The notes under the pieces are model-generated. The model was not told the origin of the DNA. It saw only the letters and a program-made list of their open reading frames with translations, and ran no database searches. From Actinomycetales bacterium (lineage in GTDB: Bacteria; Actinomycetota; Actinomycetes; Actinomycetales; Dermatophilaceae): a stretch of 64,000 bases of DNA. The stretch is taken from positions 62,001 through 126,000 of the forward strand of contig JADJVI010000050.1 in assembly GCA_016710645.1 (NCBI GenBank), read 5' to 3'. Positions 32,616 through 41,351 of this stretch are shown here, piece by piece. The first letter of the stretch is position 1, and the number at the start of each line of letters is the position of its first letter. The translations under genes and the position numbers were made by a program.

Positions 32616-33713
32616 TCAGCGCAGCTTGCCGACCGCGCGCAGCAAGCGCAGTAGGCCGTAGCCATCGGGGGCGTGGTAGACGGGCGTCTCGCGGCGCTTC
32701 TTCGACCCTCGGGCGCCCCGAGGGCCCCGCGGCGCGCTCGGTCGGGTCGCCAATTCCTCGGTCGACACCGGCAGACCGTGCGAGAGCACCTGCTCGGTCG
32801 GGGTGAGCTGGCGGATCGCGATCGCCTCGACGCGTTTGGGCCGGGCCTCAGCGAAGTCTTGGTAGATCTTCGGGTCGTGCTGGCCGTCGTCACCGATGAG
32901 CAGCCACTTGATCCGTGGGAAGTCACCCGCGAGCCGGTCGAGACTGGCGCGCTTGTGGTCCTGGCCGCTGCGGAACCAGCCGGTGTTGGTCGGCCCCCAG
33001 TCGGTGAGCAGGAGCGGGCCCGCGGGAAAGCCGTTGCGCCGCAGGAACCTGGTGAGCGTCGGGGCGGTGTTCCACGCCCCCGTCGACAGGTAGATGATCG
33101 GCACGCCGGGCCGCTGCTCCACCAGGGCCCGATAGAGCGGCGCCATCCCGGGCACCACGCGCCGCGCGCTCTCGTGGCGGAAGAAGGTGTTCCAGGCCGC
33201 GATCATCGGACGCGGCAGCGAGGTCGACAGCACGGTGTCGTCGATGTCGGAGACGATGCCGGTGCGCACCTGGGGGTCGATGATCATGACGCTGGCCTTG
33301 ACCGGGTCGGCGCCGGGTGCCGCGATGGTCACTTCGTGCCAGCCCGGCGGCAACCCGTGGTCGCGGATGGTCGCGTCGATCAGGCCAGAGCGGTCACTGC
33401 GCACGTGCTCGACTCGATCGCCGATGTGCACCTCGACCGGCACCGTCATCGCCGGCGCAGTGAGGAAGGCCCGCCAGCCGCGGCGCTGCACATACGGCGA
33501 GCGCAACCCGCCGTAGGTGATGTCCTGACGCGGCTCGTCATCCTGCTCGTGCGGCCGGCCGAGCACGACCCGACCGAAGACCCGGACGAAATCGGTCGAC
33601 CCGTAACCCGTGTAACTGAGCACCCGGTTGGCCCACCGACGGCGGCGCAGCACCCGTTCGAGCTGCGTGTGCCAGGCGTCTTCGATGAGCGACGCCGCGT
33701 GGGGGCGAGACAT
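32616..33713 (-). CDS. App1-like (DUF2183) phosphatidate phosphatase
   Basis: A 365-residue protein of the DUF2183/App1 family. The N-terminal 150 residues are beta-rich. The HAD-type motif DIDDT starts at residue 156 (nucleophile Asp156, acid Asp158), followed by YLSTGAW (motif II) and IGDDGQHD (motif IV). The eukaryotic relative App1 is a Mg-dependent phosphatidate phosphatase; activity on lipid here is inferred. No signal peptide. The ATG follows a TAGCCT box by six bases on the minus strand (33725-33720). Residues 320-345 are a basic linker rich in Arg/Pro/Gly. Confidence 0.87.
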   Translation of the reverse strand: MSRPHAASLIEDAWHTQLERVLRRRRWANRVLSYTGYGSTDFVRVFGRVVLGRPHEQDDEPRQDITYGGLRSPYVQRRGWRAFLTAPAMTVPVEVHIGDRVEHVRSDRSGLIDATIRDHGLPPGWHEVTIAAPGADPVKASVMIIDPQVRTGIVSDIDDTVLSTSLPRPMIAAWNTFFRHESARRVVPGMAPLYRALVEQRPGVPIIYLSTGAWNTAPTLTRFLRRNGFPAGPLLLTDWGPTNTGWFRSGQDHKRASLDRLAGDFPRIKWLLIGDDGQHDPKIYQDFAEARPKRVEAIAIRQLTPTEQVLSHGLPVSTEELATRPSAPRGPRGARGSKKRRETPVYHAPDGYGLLRLLRAVGKLR

Positions 33714-33783
33714 GGCACGAGGCTATGGCATCCCCATGGCTCCGTGTGTGCAGCCAAGGCCCTCCCCCCGTTGCCCCTCTCCC

Positions 33784-33837
33784 AGTTTTGGTGTGGCGGA
33801 TTGTGCGCCAGGGCGCACAATCCGCCACACCAAAACT
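33784..33837. repeat. Perfect 54-bp palindrome, copy 2 of the repeat at 16243
   Basis: Two perfect 26-bp arms separated by two bases. The outer arms (AGTTTTGGTGTGGCG) equal those of 16243-16300, and the central part GCGCACAAT is shared on one side. It lies upstream of two divergent genes, so it is not in a terminator position for either. A REP/BIME-like or small palindromic mobile element is likely. Confidence 0.8.
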
Positions 33838-33895
33838 CGTGTTGAGGGATCAGCGCCGTGCCCCGGGACGGGGTCGAGCCCGCGGGGGTGGGCGG

Positions 33896-33914
33896 ACGGC
33901 ATACGGTATGCCGT
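33896..33914. repeat. Head-to-head pair of the iterated octamer
   Basis: ACGGCATAC-G-GTATGCCGT, a 19-bp palindrome formed by two octamer copies one base apart, in the gap before the cupin gene. Confidence 0.8.
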
Positions 33915-33973
33915 AACGCCGCACCGTCGCGGCGACCACCCGCACCCGGGTGGCGGGCACTACAGGAGGGCGC

Positions 33974-34369
33974 ATGGGCACCTGGGCAGGCAACATCGAG
34001 CGAATCACCATGGAGAACTCGTTCTACCGGAAGGTGATTCACACGGGGAAGCACATGCAGCTGGTGGTCATGACGCTGCAGCCGGGCGAGGAGATCGGCC
34101 TGGAGGTGCACGGCGACATCGACCAGTTCATCCGGGTCGAGGAGGGCGTCGCGACGCTCAACACCGGGCCGGCCAAGGACGTCGTCGAGCAGTCCGTCGC
34201 GATCGGCCCGGACTGGGCGATCATCGTGCCGGCCGGCACCTGGCACAACGTCATCAACTCGGGGCTGGGGCCGCTGCGGCTCTACACGATCTACTCTCCC
34301 GCCGAGCACGCCGACGGCACGGTGCACCGCACCAAGGCCGACGCTGACGCCGACCCGCACCACCACTGA
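33974..34369 (+). CDS. Cupin domain protein
   Basis: A 131-residue single cupin. The first metal-binding motif is GLEVHGDIDQFIRVEEG (ligand pattern H-x4/5-Q/E) and the second VPAGTWHNVINSG. The ending is His-rich (DADPHHH). Homologues are often annotated as mannose-6-phosphate isomerase-like or dioxygenase-like, but the reaction is not known. An AGGAGGG ribosome-binding site fixes the ATG at 33974 and shows that not every gene here is leaderless. The lyase gene starts 12 bases downstream, so the two are likely co-transcribed. Confidence 0.82.
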   Translation: MGTWAGNIERITMENSFYRKVIHTGKHMQLVVMTLQPGEEIGLEVHGDIDQFIRVEEGVATLNTGPAKDVVEQSVAIGPDWAIIVPAGTWHNVINSGLGPLRLYTIYSPAEHADGTVHRTKADADADPHHH

Positions 34370-34381
34370 GCCGACGTCTGC

Positions 34382-35590
34382 ATGGGTGATATCGGCAGCA
34401 ACCTCGACACCTCGGATCTGCATCGGCTGACGCCCGCTCAGTTGCGGGCTCGGCGCACGATGAAGTGGACGACCTATCCCGACGACGTGCTGCCCATGTG
34501 GGTCGCCGAGATGGACTACCCGCTCGCCGAGCCGGTGCGCCGCGCCCTGCACGACGCGGTCGAGCGGGAGATGACCGGCTATCAATCGCAGCTGGTCATG
34601 CGCGAATACGCCGAAGCGATGGTCGACTGGCAGGCCTCGCAATCGCAGCTCGGTGGCTATGACTGGACGGTCGATGCCGCCGATGTCTTCACCGTGCCCG
34701 ACGTCATGAAGGGCGTCGACCTCGCGATCCGCTTCTTCAGTGCGCCTGAAGACCCGGTCGTCATTCCGATGCCGGTCTATATGCCGTTCTTCGACGTCGT
34801 CACGTTGACCCGTCGGCCCCAGATGAAGGTGCCGATGGGGTGGGACGGGACACGGCATACCTTCGATCTGGCGGCGATCGACGCGGCGCTGGCCGCGGGC
34901 GGGCGCACCGTGCTCATCTCCAGCCCGCACAATCCGCTCGGGCGGGTGTTCACCCGAGCGGAGCTCGCCGGGCTCGCCGAGGTCGTGCAGCGGCATGGTG
35001 CCCGGGTGATCTCCGACGAGATCCACGCGCCGCTCGTCCTCGACCACCCGCACATCCCGTATGCCGCGGTGTCACCGGCCGCCGCCGCGCACTCGATCAC
35101 CGTGCTGTCGGCCTCCAAGGCCTGGAACGTCCCCGGCCTGAAGGCCGCCCAGGTCATCACGACCGCGCCCGGTGACCGCGAACGCTGGCTCGCGATCCCG
35201 TATTGGGAGCGGCTCGGCATGACGATTTTCGGGATGCAGGCGGGCATCGCGGCCTACCGGGAGGGCGGCCCGTGGCTCGCGGAGGTGCTGGCGACGCTCG
35301 CGACGCACCGCACGCTCGTGGTCGACGGGGTGGCGAGTATGCCGGGCGTCCGCACCATCGCCAACGAGGGCACCTATCTGCAGTGGCTCGATTTCACGGC
35401 TCTGGAGTTGGACGAGGAGCCGAGCGAGTGGCTGTTGCGCGAGGCCAAGGTCGCGCTCAATCCGGGCGTGCCGTTCGGGGCGGCACCGCATACCCATGCT
35501 CGGCTCAATTTCGGCACCACCCGTCCGCTGTTGGAGCAGGGACTCGAGCAGATCGCGGCTGCAGTCAGCGCGCGTTGCGGAGGTGGCTGA
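34382..35590 (+). CDS. MalY/PatB-type PLP-dependent C-S lyase or aminotransferase
   Basis: A 402-residue fold-type I PLP enzyme of the MalY/PatB class (cystathionine beta-lyase-like). Conserved features are PMWVAEMDYPLAEPV near the N-terminus, SSPHNPLGRVFT (about residue 180), DEIHAPLVL (about 215, PLP-ring Asp), and the Schiff-base Lys246 in SASKAWNVPGLK. A C-terminal Arg (ARLNFGTTR) binds the substrate carboxylate. It would cleave cystathionine or related thioethers to a thiol, pyruvate and ammonia. Its 3' end overlaps the convergent membrane-protein gene by 26 bases. Confidence 0.88.
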   Translation: MGDIGSNLDTSDLHRLTPAQLRARRTMKWTTYPDDVLPMWVAEMDYPLAEPVRRALHDAVEREMTGYQSQLVMREYAEAMVDWQASQSQLGGYDWTVDAADVFTVPDVMKGVDLAIRFFSAPEDPVVIPMPVYMPFFDVVTLTRRPQMKVPMGWDGTRHTFDLAAIDAALAAGGRTVLISSPHNPLGRVFTRAELAGLAEVVQRHGARVISDEIHAPLVLDHPHIPYAAVSPAAAAHSITVLSASKAWNVPGLKAAQVITTAPGDRERWLAIPYWERLGMTIFGMQAGIAAYREGGPWLAEVLATLATHRTLVVDGVASMPGVRTIANEGTYLQWLDFTALELDEEPSEWLLREAKVALNPGVPFGAAPHTHARLNFGTTRPLLEQGLEQIAAAVSARCGGG

Positions 35591-36113
35591 GCAGGAGTCC
35601 GACGGGGATGCTGACGGCCATCAGGGCGAGGACGGCTCGGTACGCGCCGGTTCCGAGGCCGGCGCGGAGGGCGCGGGCGTGCCGTGCCGCCATGACCAGG
35701 GCGGCGACGCACCCGAGGCCGCCGACGTCGACCACCCAGGGCGAGCTGGCGAGGGTGCCGGCGATGACGAGGGCGTTGGCGAGGTTCCAGGTCGCGAGCT
35801 GCTGCCAGCCGAGGCGCGCCGCGCGGTCCGAGACGGCCGGCTCCTCTGCGATCGTCGATCCCAGCGATCCCGGCGATCCCCCGTGGTCGGCGCCAATGCG
35901 GGCGCCTGCGGCGAGGTCGGTCCGGGCCAGCAGGCGGGCGGCCGCCATCGCGACTTGGCCCACCCCACAGACCAAGACCAGGTATGCCGCCGCCCAACTC
36001 CCGCGGGACAACGCCAGCGGGCCGGTCACGGCTGCTACGAGCCCACCGGCAATGACGGCGGCTGTGCCGAGCGCCGCCATCGCCAGGCCCGGGCGATCCT
36101 GCGAGAGGGTCAC
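35565..36113 (-). CDS. Integral membrane protein, function unknown
   Basis: A 182-residue protein with five probable helices (about residues 12-33, 40-60, 100-120, 125-145 and 155-175). The GTG at 36113 overlaps the stop of the iron-sulfur repair gene by four bases (GTGA), so it is translated from the same mRNA. No family is recognised. Because its partner relieves nitrosative or oxidative damage, a role in the same stress response is possible but speculative. Confidence 0.65.
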   Translation of the reverse strand: MTLSQDRPGLAMAALGTAAVIAGGLVAAVTGPLALSRGSWAAAYLVLVCGVGQVAMAAARLLARTDLAAGARIGADHGGSPGSLGSTIAEEPAVSDRAARLGWQQLATWNLANALVIAGTLASSPWVVDVGGLGCVAALVMAARHARALRAGLGTGAYRAVLALMAVSIPVGLLLSHLRNAR

Positions 36114-36880
36114 TCGGCTGGCGTCGCGTCGCGTGCTGCGAGCAGCACGTCGACCTGGACGAACAGGATGTTGTTCTCCTGGTGGATGTGCGCGTGGGTG
36201 TCCTTCTCCATCGCCTCCAACCCGGCCAGCATGGCGCGGTAGGAACCGCACGCGTCGGTCGGGACGGCATACCCGGCTGTGAGAGAACGCAGTTGGCGCA
36301 GCAGACCACCGACGTGATCGTGCTCGGCGCGAAGCGTGGCGATGCCCGCGCGAAGGTCTGCGGTCGGCACGGCTGCTCCGCTCTCCAGGCGCCGGATCAT
36401 CGGGAAGACCCGACGCTCCTCGGCCGCCAGGTGCGGGTCGAGGTCGCCGACGATTGCCGCGAAGGTGGCGCGCACCTCGGCGAGCTCGGGGTGGCGGTCG
36501 CCGTGGACGCGGTGGACCTTGTCGACGAGCGCCGCAAGCCGCGGCATCTCGTCCCATAGGTAGGCGTGATGGGTGTCGACGATGTCGTGGGCGAGCGTGG
36601 TGAGGTCGCGTGGTGGGGTTGGTGCGGTCGCGGTAACGGTTGCGGCGGGATGCGCCGGTTCGGCGGGCAGGTCGAGGGAGCGCAGCAGGTCATCGACGGT
36701 GACGCCGGCGTCCTGGGCGGCTTGAGCCACGGTGCGATGGCCGTTGCAGCAGTAGTCGATTCCGGCCCTGTCGAGGACCGCGGCACGGCGCGCGTCCGCG
36801 ACGACGAGACTGCCCAATGTCGCGGTGGGGGTCAGCGGGGCTTGGGGCGTCACGATCGCGGGCGTCAGGCTGGCAGGCAT
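36110..36880 (-). CDS. ric: Iron-sulfur cluster repair di-iron protein (RIC/ScdA/YtfE)
   Basis: A 256-residue RIC protein. The N-terminal DUF542 segment has the CC motif (GIDYCCNGHRTVAQAA, about residues 40-55). The hemerythrin-like domain supplies spaced His and Glu residues (DTHHAYLWDEMPRL, HLAAEERRVFPMI, LRAEHDHVGG, HIHQENNILF) that bind two irons. RIC proteins restore iron-sulfur clusters damaged by nitric oxide or oxidants. The start at 36880 follows GGGAGA; the frame upstream to 36901 is less likely. An AT-rich patch 45 bases upstream is the likely regulated promoter. Confidence 0.92.
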   Translation of the reverse strand: MPASLTPAIVTPQAPLTPTATLGSLVVADARRAAVLDRAGIDYCCNGHRTVAQAAQDAGVTVDDLLRSLDLPAEPAHPAATVTATAPTPPRDLTTLAHDIVDTHHAYLWDEMPRLAALVDKVHRVHGDRHPELAEVRATFAAIVGDLDPHLAAEERRVFPMIRRLESGAAVPTADLRAGIATLRAEHDHVGGLLRQLRSLTAGYAVPTDACGSYRAMLAGLEAMEKDTHAHIHQENNILFVQVDVLLAARDATPAE

Positions 36881-36927
36881 GTCTCTCCCGGTGCAGTTCA
36901 CGGCGGACCCGTGGCGCGACCGCCGGT

Positions 36928-36957
36928 TTTTTTACTGTGGTTAGTGTAACAAATACT
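36928..36957 (-). promoter_or_regulatory. AT-rich promoter/operator patch before ric
   Basis: A run of seven T followed by ACTGTGGTTAGTGTAACAAAT stands out from its G+C-rich surroundings. TTAC and GTAA form short inverted ends 18 bases apart. A site for a redox- or NO-sensing regulator is possible. From 36958 to 37160 nothing else is recognisable. Confidence 0.4.
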
Positions 36958-37164
36958 GGAGGTGATCTCGGCGATCCTGCTGAGGCCGACGTAGGCGCTC
37001 GCGGGTCACTCGCCGTTCCCGAACGGGCCTTGTCGGATGTCGGTGGTTTCCTCGGTGATACGCCGCCTGGCTGGGTTCGCGGTGCGCCCTCGGTACGGCG
37101 TTCTCCGCCCTTGTCGGGAGACTCGCGCGGCGCAGATGTCACTGACAGTCAAGAGATTGTCCTC

Positions 37165-37193
37165 TTGAATTGGCATGTGTGTTCGAGTAGAAT
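37165..37193 (+). promoter_or_regulatory. Leaderless promoter of DUF222/HNH copy 2
   Basis: -35 TTGAAT (37165-37170), 17-base spacer, -10 TAGAAT (37188-37193), then six bases and the ATG at 37200. It matches the arrangement before copy 1, including CCTC before the -35 and GAG before the -10. Confidence 0.78.
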
Positions 37194-37199
37194 CGGGCT

Positions 37200-38824
37200 A
37201 TGACGATCAGTCGCCTCCACCCAGCACCTGCCGGCGGTATGCCGTGTGGTGCGGTGTCGGGTGGGGCCGGGTCTTCGGTGGTTCGGAAGGTGGCGGGGGT
37301 TCCGACTCGGTTGGCGGATCGGATGTTGGATCTGGTCTTTGCCCGGCTGGCTGATCCTGAGGTCGGCGTGGTGGTGTCGAGTGCTGACGTTGCGGAGGTC
37401 GACCGGGTCGCTCGTCGGGTGGAGGCGTTGCGGTTGGCGTTGGTGGCTCGGGCGGATGCGCAGCAGGTGCATCGGCGGTCGGGTCATTCCTCGACGTCGG
37501 CGTGGGTGGCGAGCGTGACTCGTTCTGGGGGTGCGGCGGCGCAGCGTGAGGTGGGGCTTGCGACGGCGTTGGCGGGCGGGTTGGACCGCACGCGTGAAGC
37601 GTTCGAAGCCGGGGAAGTTTCTGGCTCGAACGCCAGGATCGTCGTCAAGACCATGGACAAGCTGCCCAAGACGCTCACGTCGGTGGATCGGGAGAAGGTC
37701 GAGGCCGCGCTGGTTCGCGATGCCCGTCGGTTGGAGCCGGGCCGGTTGGATCGGGCGGCGAAGATGGCGTTGGCGGCTGCGGAGAAGACGGCCGCTGAGG
37801 TCGCTGACCATGTTGAGCAGCAACTGTTGGATGAGGAGCGTCGGGCCTACCGGTTGGCCACGGTGACCATGCACGATCTGGGGGATGGCACGACGAAGTT
37901 GGCGGCGACGTTGCCGACGCCAGCAGCGAAGATGTTGGGGAAGGTGTTGCAGTCGATGACCGCACCCCGGCGTGACCACCTGCGCAAGGCTGCCGAAGCC
38001 GCGTTGGCGGACGGGCAAACCCCGGCTGGGTGTCTGGATGACGGATCCGTCGCTGCTGACTTGTTGAGCGCCACCGGCACGCACGAACACCCGGCCTTCG
38101 GCGCCGGCGCGCAGACGACATCGTTCGCCAGCGCGCACCCATCGCTCGGCGTCGGGCGCACGTCCGGCGCTAGTGGTCATCGGGTTGAGGGTCGGAATGC
38201 GGACTGGGCCGACATTGACTGGGCGCACCGCCGCGGACGTGCATTGACTGAGCTGATCGAGCACCTGGACACCGAGAAGCTGACCGGGAAGGTCGCCTCC
38301 ACCGTCATCATCACCATGACCGCCGAACAAGCCATGGGCGCCGCGAAAGCCGCCCAACTCCAGCAGACCATCCTGACGCGACCGGCACACTGCCGACATG
38401 GCTCCGAGTTCCGGGGGCAGCGACCACCGACACCGGCCAGTTGATCTCCGCGAGTGCCGCGAGGCGGATCGCCTGTAACGCCGGGATCTTGCCGGTGGTC
38501 CTCGGCGGAGCCTGGCAGATCCTGGATGTGGGGAGGCAGGAGCGGTTCTTCACCGAGCATCAACGCACCGCGCTCGCGACGATCTACGAGACCTGTGCCG
38601 CAGCCGATTGCGACCGACCATACGCGTGGTCCGAGCTCCACCACGAAGACCCCTGGTCCAAAGGCGGGTTGACCGACCTCGATCGGGCCGTGCCGCTGTG
38701 CGGATACCACCACCGGAAGATGCACGACCCCGGCTACCACCACCAGATCACCCGAGACGCACACGTGGACGGGCTCGAACACGGGCGTGGGGCGAAGACC
38801 GTCCGCTTCACACTGCGCGTATAA
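37200..38824 (+). pseudogene. DUF222 / HNH endonuclease, copy 2, frameshifted
   Basis: Paralogue of the gene at 1295-3058. Codons from 37200 give a complete DUF222 region up to KAAQLQQTIL, then run out of frame and stop at 38444. The HNH part (SASAARRIACNAG onward, with HHEDPWSKGG and CGYHHRKMHD) is intact in another frame ending at 38824. The frame change lies between about 38370 and 38400, in the segment between the two domains. The Gly/Thr linker of copy 1 is much shorter here (about 25 residues). Either a true inactivating indel or a sequencing error; both halves might be made separately. Confidence 0.8.
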
Positions 38825-38916
38825 GGGCAGCTGCGTCCGAGAGCGAAGACCTTCCACGTCCGCAGCACCTCGCGGGCTGGAACGTGGCGTCCCAGCCCTT
38901 GATGGTGGTTGGTGCG

Positions 38917-40725
38917 TCAAGCGGCGGGCGCGGCGCTCCGGGTGGGAGGCGGGGAGAGCGACCTCGCGGGCGATGATGACGGGGCCTTGAGGGGCGATGA
39001 CGACGGGGACTTCAAGGGCGACGACGAGGGGGTAGACGATGACGTTGACGAGGGCGAGAGCGTCGAAGACGGCGTCGCCCAGGCCTTCGACAGCGGGCCA
39101 CCAGTGCCGGTCGACGTCGCGGGGTTGGCTTTGATCGAGGCGAGGTTGGGCACCGACGGATGCGCCCGCCCCATCGGGCCAGCCACCATCGCCTGAAACA
39201 GCGTGTCGGTCACCTGGCGCGCGAAGGCGACGCCCGCCGCGTTGACCGCAGTCCCACCGACCGCATTCGCCCATTGGATGGTCCCGATCGAGAACACCCC
39301 TGCCCCCGACGAGGCCGTGTAGTAGACCGCGTCATGGGTCGTCGTCCGTCCCGACCCACACGTGATCGTCGAGTGCGCCACCACCTGCAGCGAATCCGGC
39401 GTCCCCGCAATGGGGTACGCCCGGTCCGACTCGACCCCGACCAAGCCCGGGAAGGAGGTATCGCGGGTGACTCCGGTGCCGGCATACAGGAAGAAGTCGG
39501 GGGTGTAGATCGTGAAGGCGCCCGAGGCGGGATAGCACTCGTAGAGCAGTCCGAGCACGGAGTTCTCGGGATCGGGGGTTGGATCCTCGCGCCACTTCGC
39601 GGTCGTCGTCGCCCCGCGGACCGGGTCCTGAGCAGCGCGCGCCTTGAACCCGACCAGCACGCGCCCCTGCCGCTCGAAGCGGACCCGCCAGAACATCGCA
39701 TTGCCGCCGAGGAAGGCGAGGTTGCTACCGGCATCGCGGGCCGCCTCGACAGCGCGGCGCATCGGCACCGTCCAGTACTCGTCGTGCCCCACCGAGGCCA
39801 CGCCGGCCGTGCCAGCCAGGACCCCCGGCAGCTCGAGATCGGCCGAGGTGACATAGGCCGCGGGCATCCCCAGCTTCTCGGCGCGCTGCAGATACGGCAA
39901 CGCATCGAGCAGGAAGTGCGAGGCGTTGTCGGTGTTGGGCCGGTCGAAACTCACCCGACTGGGCACGTCCGCACCGCCGCCGCCCTCGTAGAGCGAACCC
40001 GCGCCCCAGGTGTTGTAGGCCTCCCACGTTGCCGTCGGATTGACGACCACGAGCGCCCCGGCCAGGCTCGCCGGCCGGATCGTCATCGGCACATAGCGTC
40101 CCTTGCCGCCCCCCTGCAGCACGAGCAGGTAGCTCCCTGCCGGCCACTCCTGCGAGGGCACGGTAAGCAGCGGCTTCCACCCCGCGCTGACCAGCGGCGA
40201 TCCGTTGATCCGCTCCACCGATGGAGGCGGTTGGGTGGGGGCGTCGAGGGGGTCGGATTGCCATACCTGGCGCGCTCCGGCACCGGCATACCAACCCATC
40301 CGGTATGCCGTGACCGTCACCTTCCCCAGCGCGGAACGCGCCATGAGCCGGAAGCTGTCGCCCGCGGCAATGCTGGCGACGTCGGTATATCCCGCCAGCT
40401 GGTCAATCTCCGCGACGCTCGCCACCTGCCAGGAGGCGCTACCGGGCTGCGCATTCTCGGCGATCGTGGCGGCGGATAGGGCGGCCCCGTGACTCGCAGC
40501 GTCGGTCGACGTGGACCTCCAGGGGTCCCCCTCAGTCGCGCGATCCCCCCTGGTGGGCTCACCGGCCACACTCCGCGTCGCGGAGACACCGGCGCTCGCG
40601 ATCGTCGGCGTGATGGCCGAGTCTGAGCCGCCGGTGCAGGCGGCCAAGAGCCCGACAGCAAGGAAGGCAGGCACGAGGGTAGCCGCGCGCGAGCGAGGAC
40701 GACAAGGCGTTGGACCGGACGGCAC
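38917..40725 (-). CDS. Lipoprotein with N,N-dimethylformamidase-like large-subunit domain
   Basis: A 602-residue exported lipoprotein. The signal peptide ends in lipobox LLAAC (about residue 29). A Ser/Thr linker of about 70 residues follows, then a long domain (about 110-520) resembling the beta subunit of N,N-dimethylformamidase: YRMGWYAGAGARQVW, TWEAYNTWGAGSLYEGG, VTSADLEL, SVGHDEYWTVPMR and GNAMFWRVRFE. The C-terminal 60 residues are a Ser/Pro repeat tail. In DMFase this chain carries the mononuclear iron site; an extracellular amidase or glycan-related role is possible. The GTG at 40725 is six bases after GAGAAT and directly before the signal peptide; the longer frame to 40914 is rejected. 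Confidence 0.78.
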   Translation of the reverse strand: MPSGPTPCRPRSRAATLVPAFLAVGLLAACTGGSDSAITPTIASAGVSATRSVAGEPTRGDRATEGDPWRSTSTDAASHGAALSAATIAENAQPGSASWQVASVAEIDQLAGYTDVASIAAGDSFRLMARSALGKVTVTAYRMGWYAGAGARQVWQSDPLDAPTQPPPSVERINGSPLVSAGWKPLLTVPSQEWPAGSYLLVLQGGGKGRYVPMTIRPASLAGALVVVNPTATWEAYNTWGAGSLYEGGGGADVPSRVSFDRPNTDNASHFLLDALPYLQRAEKLGMPAAYVTSADLELPGVLAGTAGVASVGHDEYWTVPMRRAVEAARDAGSNLAFLGGNAMFWRVRFERQGRVLVGFKARAAQDPVRGATTTAKWREDPTPDPENSVLGLLYECYPASGAFTIYTPDFFLYAGTGVTRDTSFPGLVGVESDRAYPIAGTPDSLQVVAHSTITCGSGRTTTHDAVYYTASSGAGVFSIGTIQWANAVGGTAVNAAGVAFARQVTDTLFQAMVAGPMGRAHPSVPNLASIKANPATSTGTGGPLSKAWATPSSTLSPSSTSSSTPSSSPLKSPSSSPLKAPSSSPARSLSPPPTRSAAPAA

Positions 40726-40731
40726 ACCGCC

Positions 40732-40737
40732 ATTCTC
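40732..40737 (-). promoter_or_regulatory. Leaderless -10 box of the DMFase-like lipoprotein gene
   Basis: GAGAAT on the minus strand, six bases before the GTG at 40725. Supports this start over the longer frame. Confidence 0.5.
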
Positions 40738-40935
40738 TCGCGCACGCCGGCGGGCTCGGGCGGTAGTGCCGGAACTTGCTGGCCCCAGGAGCGACTCAAT
40801 ACCGATCCACTTCCGGTTGCGGGGGTTCGGTGGGCGTGTCACTCTGTTTGGGTCGAACCCAACCGGCGAACACACCATTCGAGTTCCATCGACAGGGGAG
40901 AAATGGATCCGCATACTGAGGTAAATTGATGGCCG

Positions 40936-41223
40936 GTGTACTACGAGGTGCCTCCATACCCACCAACGAATTGGCTGTATGACTCCACGTTCTACAGCCG
41001 AATGGAAACCTGGGCCGCCTTCTACTACACCAATACGCCCACGAATTGGACCGGTCCTGGGCAGTTATTCAGTTACGGTGCGTACGTATCCAAGTCAGGT
41101 GCCCATGGGCAAGTCAGGTGCCCACGCCGTAGCGGCGCCGCTGGATCCTTGGGAACACAGAGCAACTGGCTCCGCTTCTGTCTGTCAACAACACGCTTCG
41201 GCACTGGAAAGCAAGCGTATTGA
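40936..41223 (+). CDS. Small aromatic-rich hypothetical protein
   Basis: A GTG-initiated frame of 95 codons with many Tyr, Trp and Thr residues (YPPTNWLYDSTFYSR, then FYYTNTPTNWTGPG), a composition typical of extracellular beta proteins, but no signal peptide. A stop codon three codons upstream rules out a longer version. The local G+C is lower than in neighbours. A 19-bp tandem duplication in the middle (41091-41128) shifts the frame, so the second half may not be the original one. It could be a remnant of a secreted protein. Expression is uncertain. Confidence 0.35.
   Translation: MYYEVPPYPPTNWLYDSTFYSRMETWAAFYYTNTPTNWTGPGQLFSYGAYVSKSGAHGQVRCPRRSGAAGSLGTQSNWLRFCLSTTRFGTGKQAY
41091..41128 (+). 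repeat. 19-bp tandem duplication
   Basis: CAAGTCAGGTGCCCA occurs at 41091-41105 and again at 41110-41124 (period 19), a length that is not a multiple of three. Confidence 0.8.
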
Positions 41224-41351
41224 CTAATCCGGCCTTGTTGTACGTCTTCCGCCACCACGACGAAGGCCGGGGCTAGCAGACTGCAAGTTGCCGGCCCGAG
41301 GCCAACGATCTTCTCTTCCATCCATATCGCATCCCGCCAGAGGAGCCGAAG

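Noticed and set aside
40726..40914. N-terminal extension of the DMFase-like lipoprotein
   Set aside because: The signal peptide starts directly after the GTG at 40725; 63 extra residues before it would block export.
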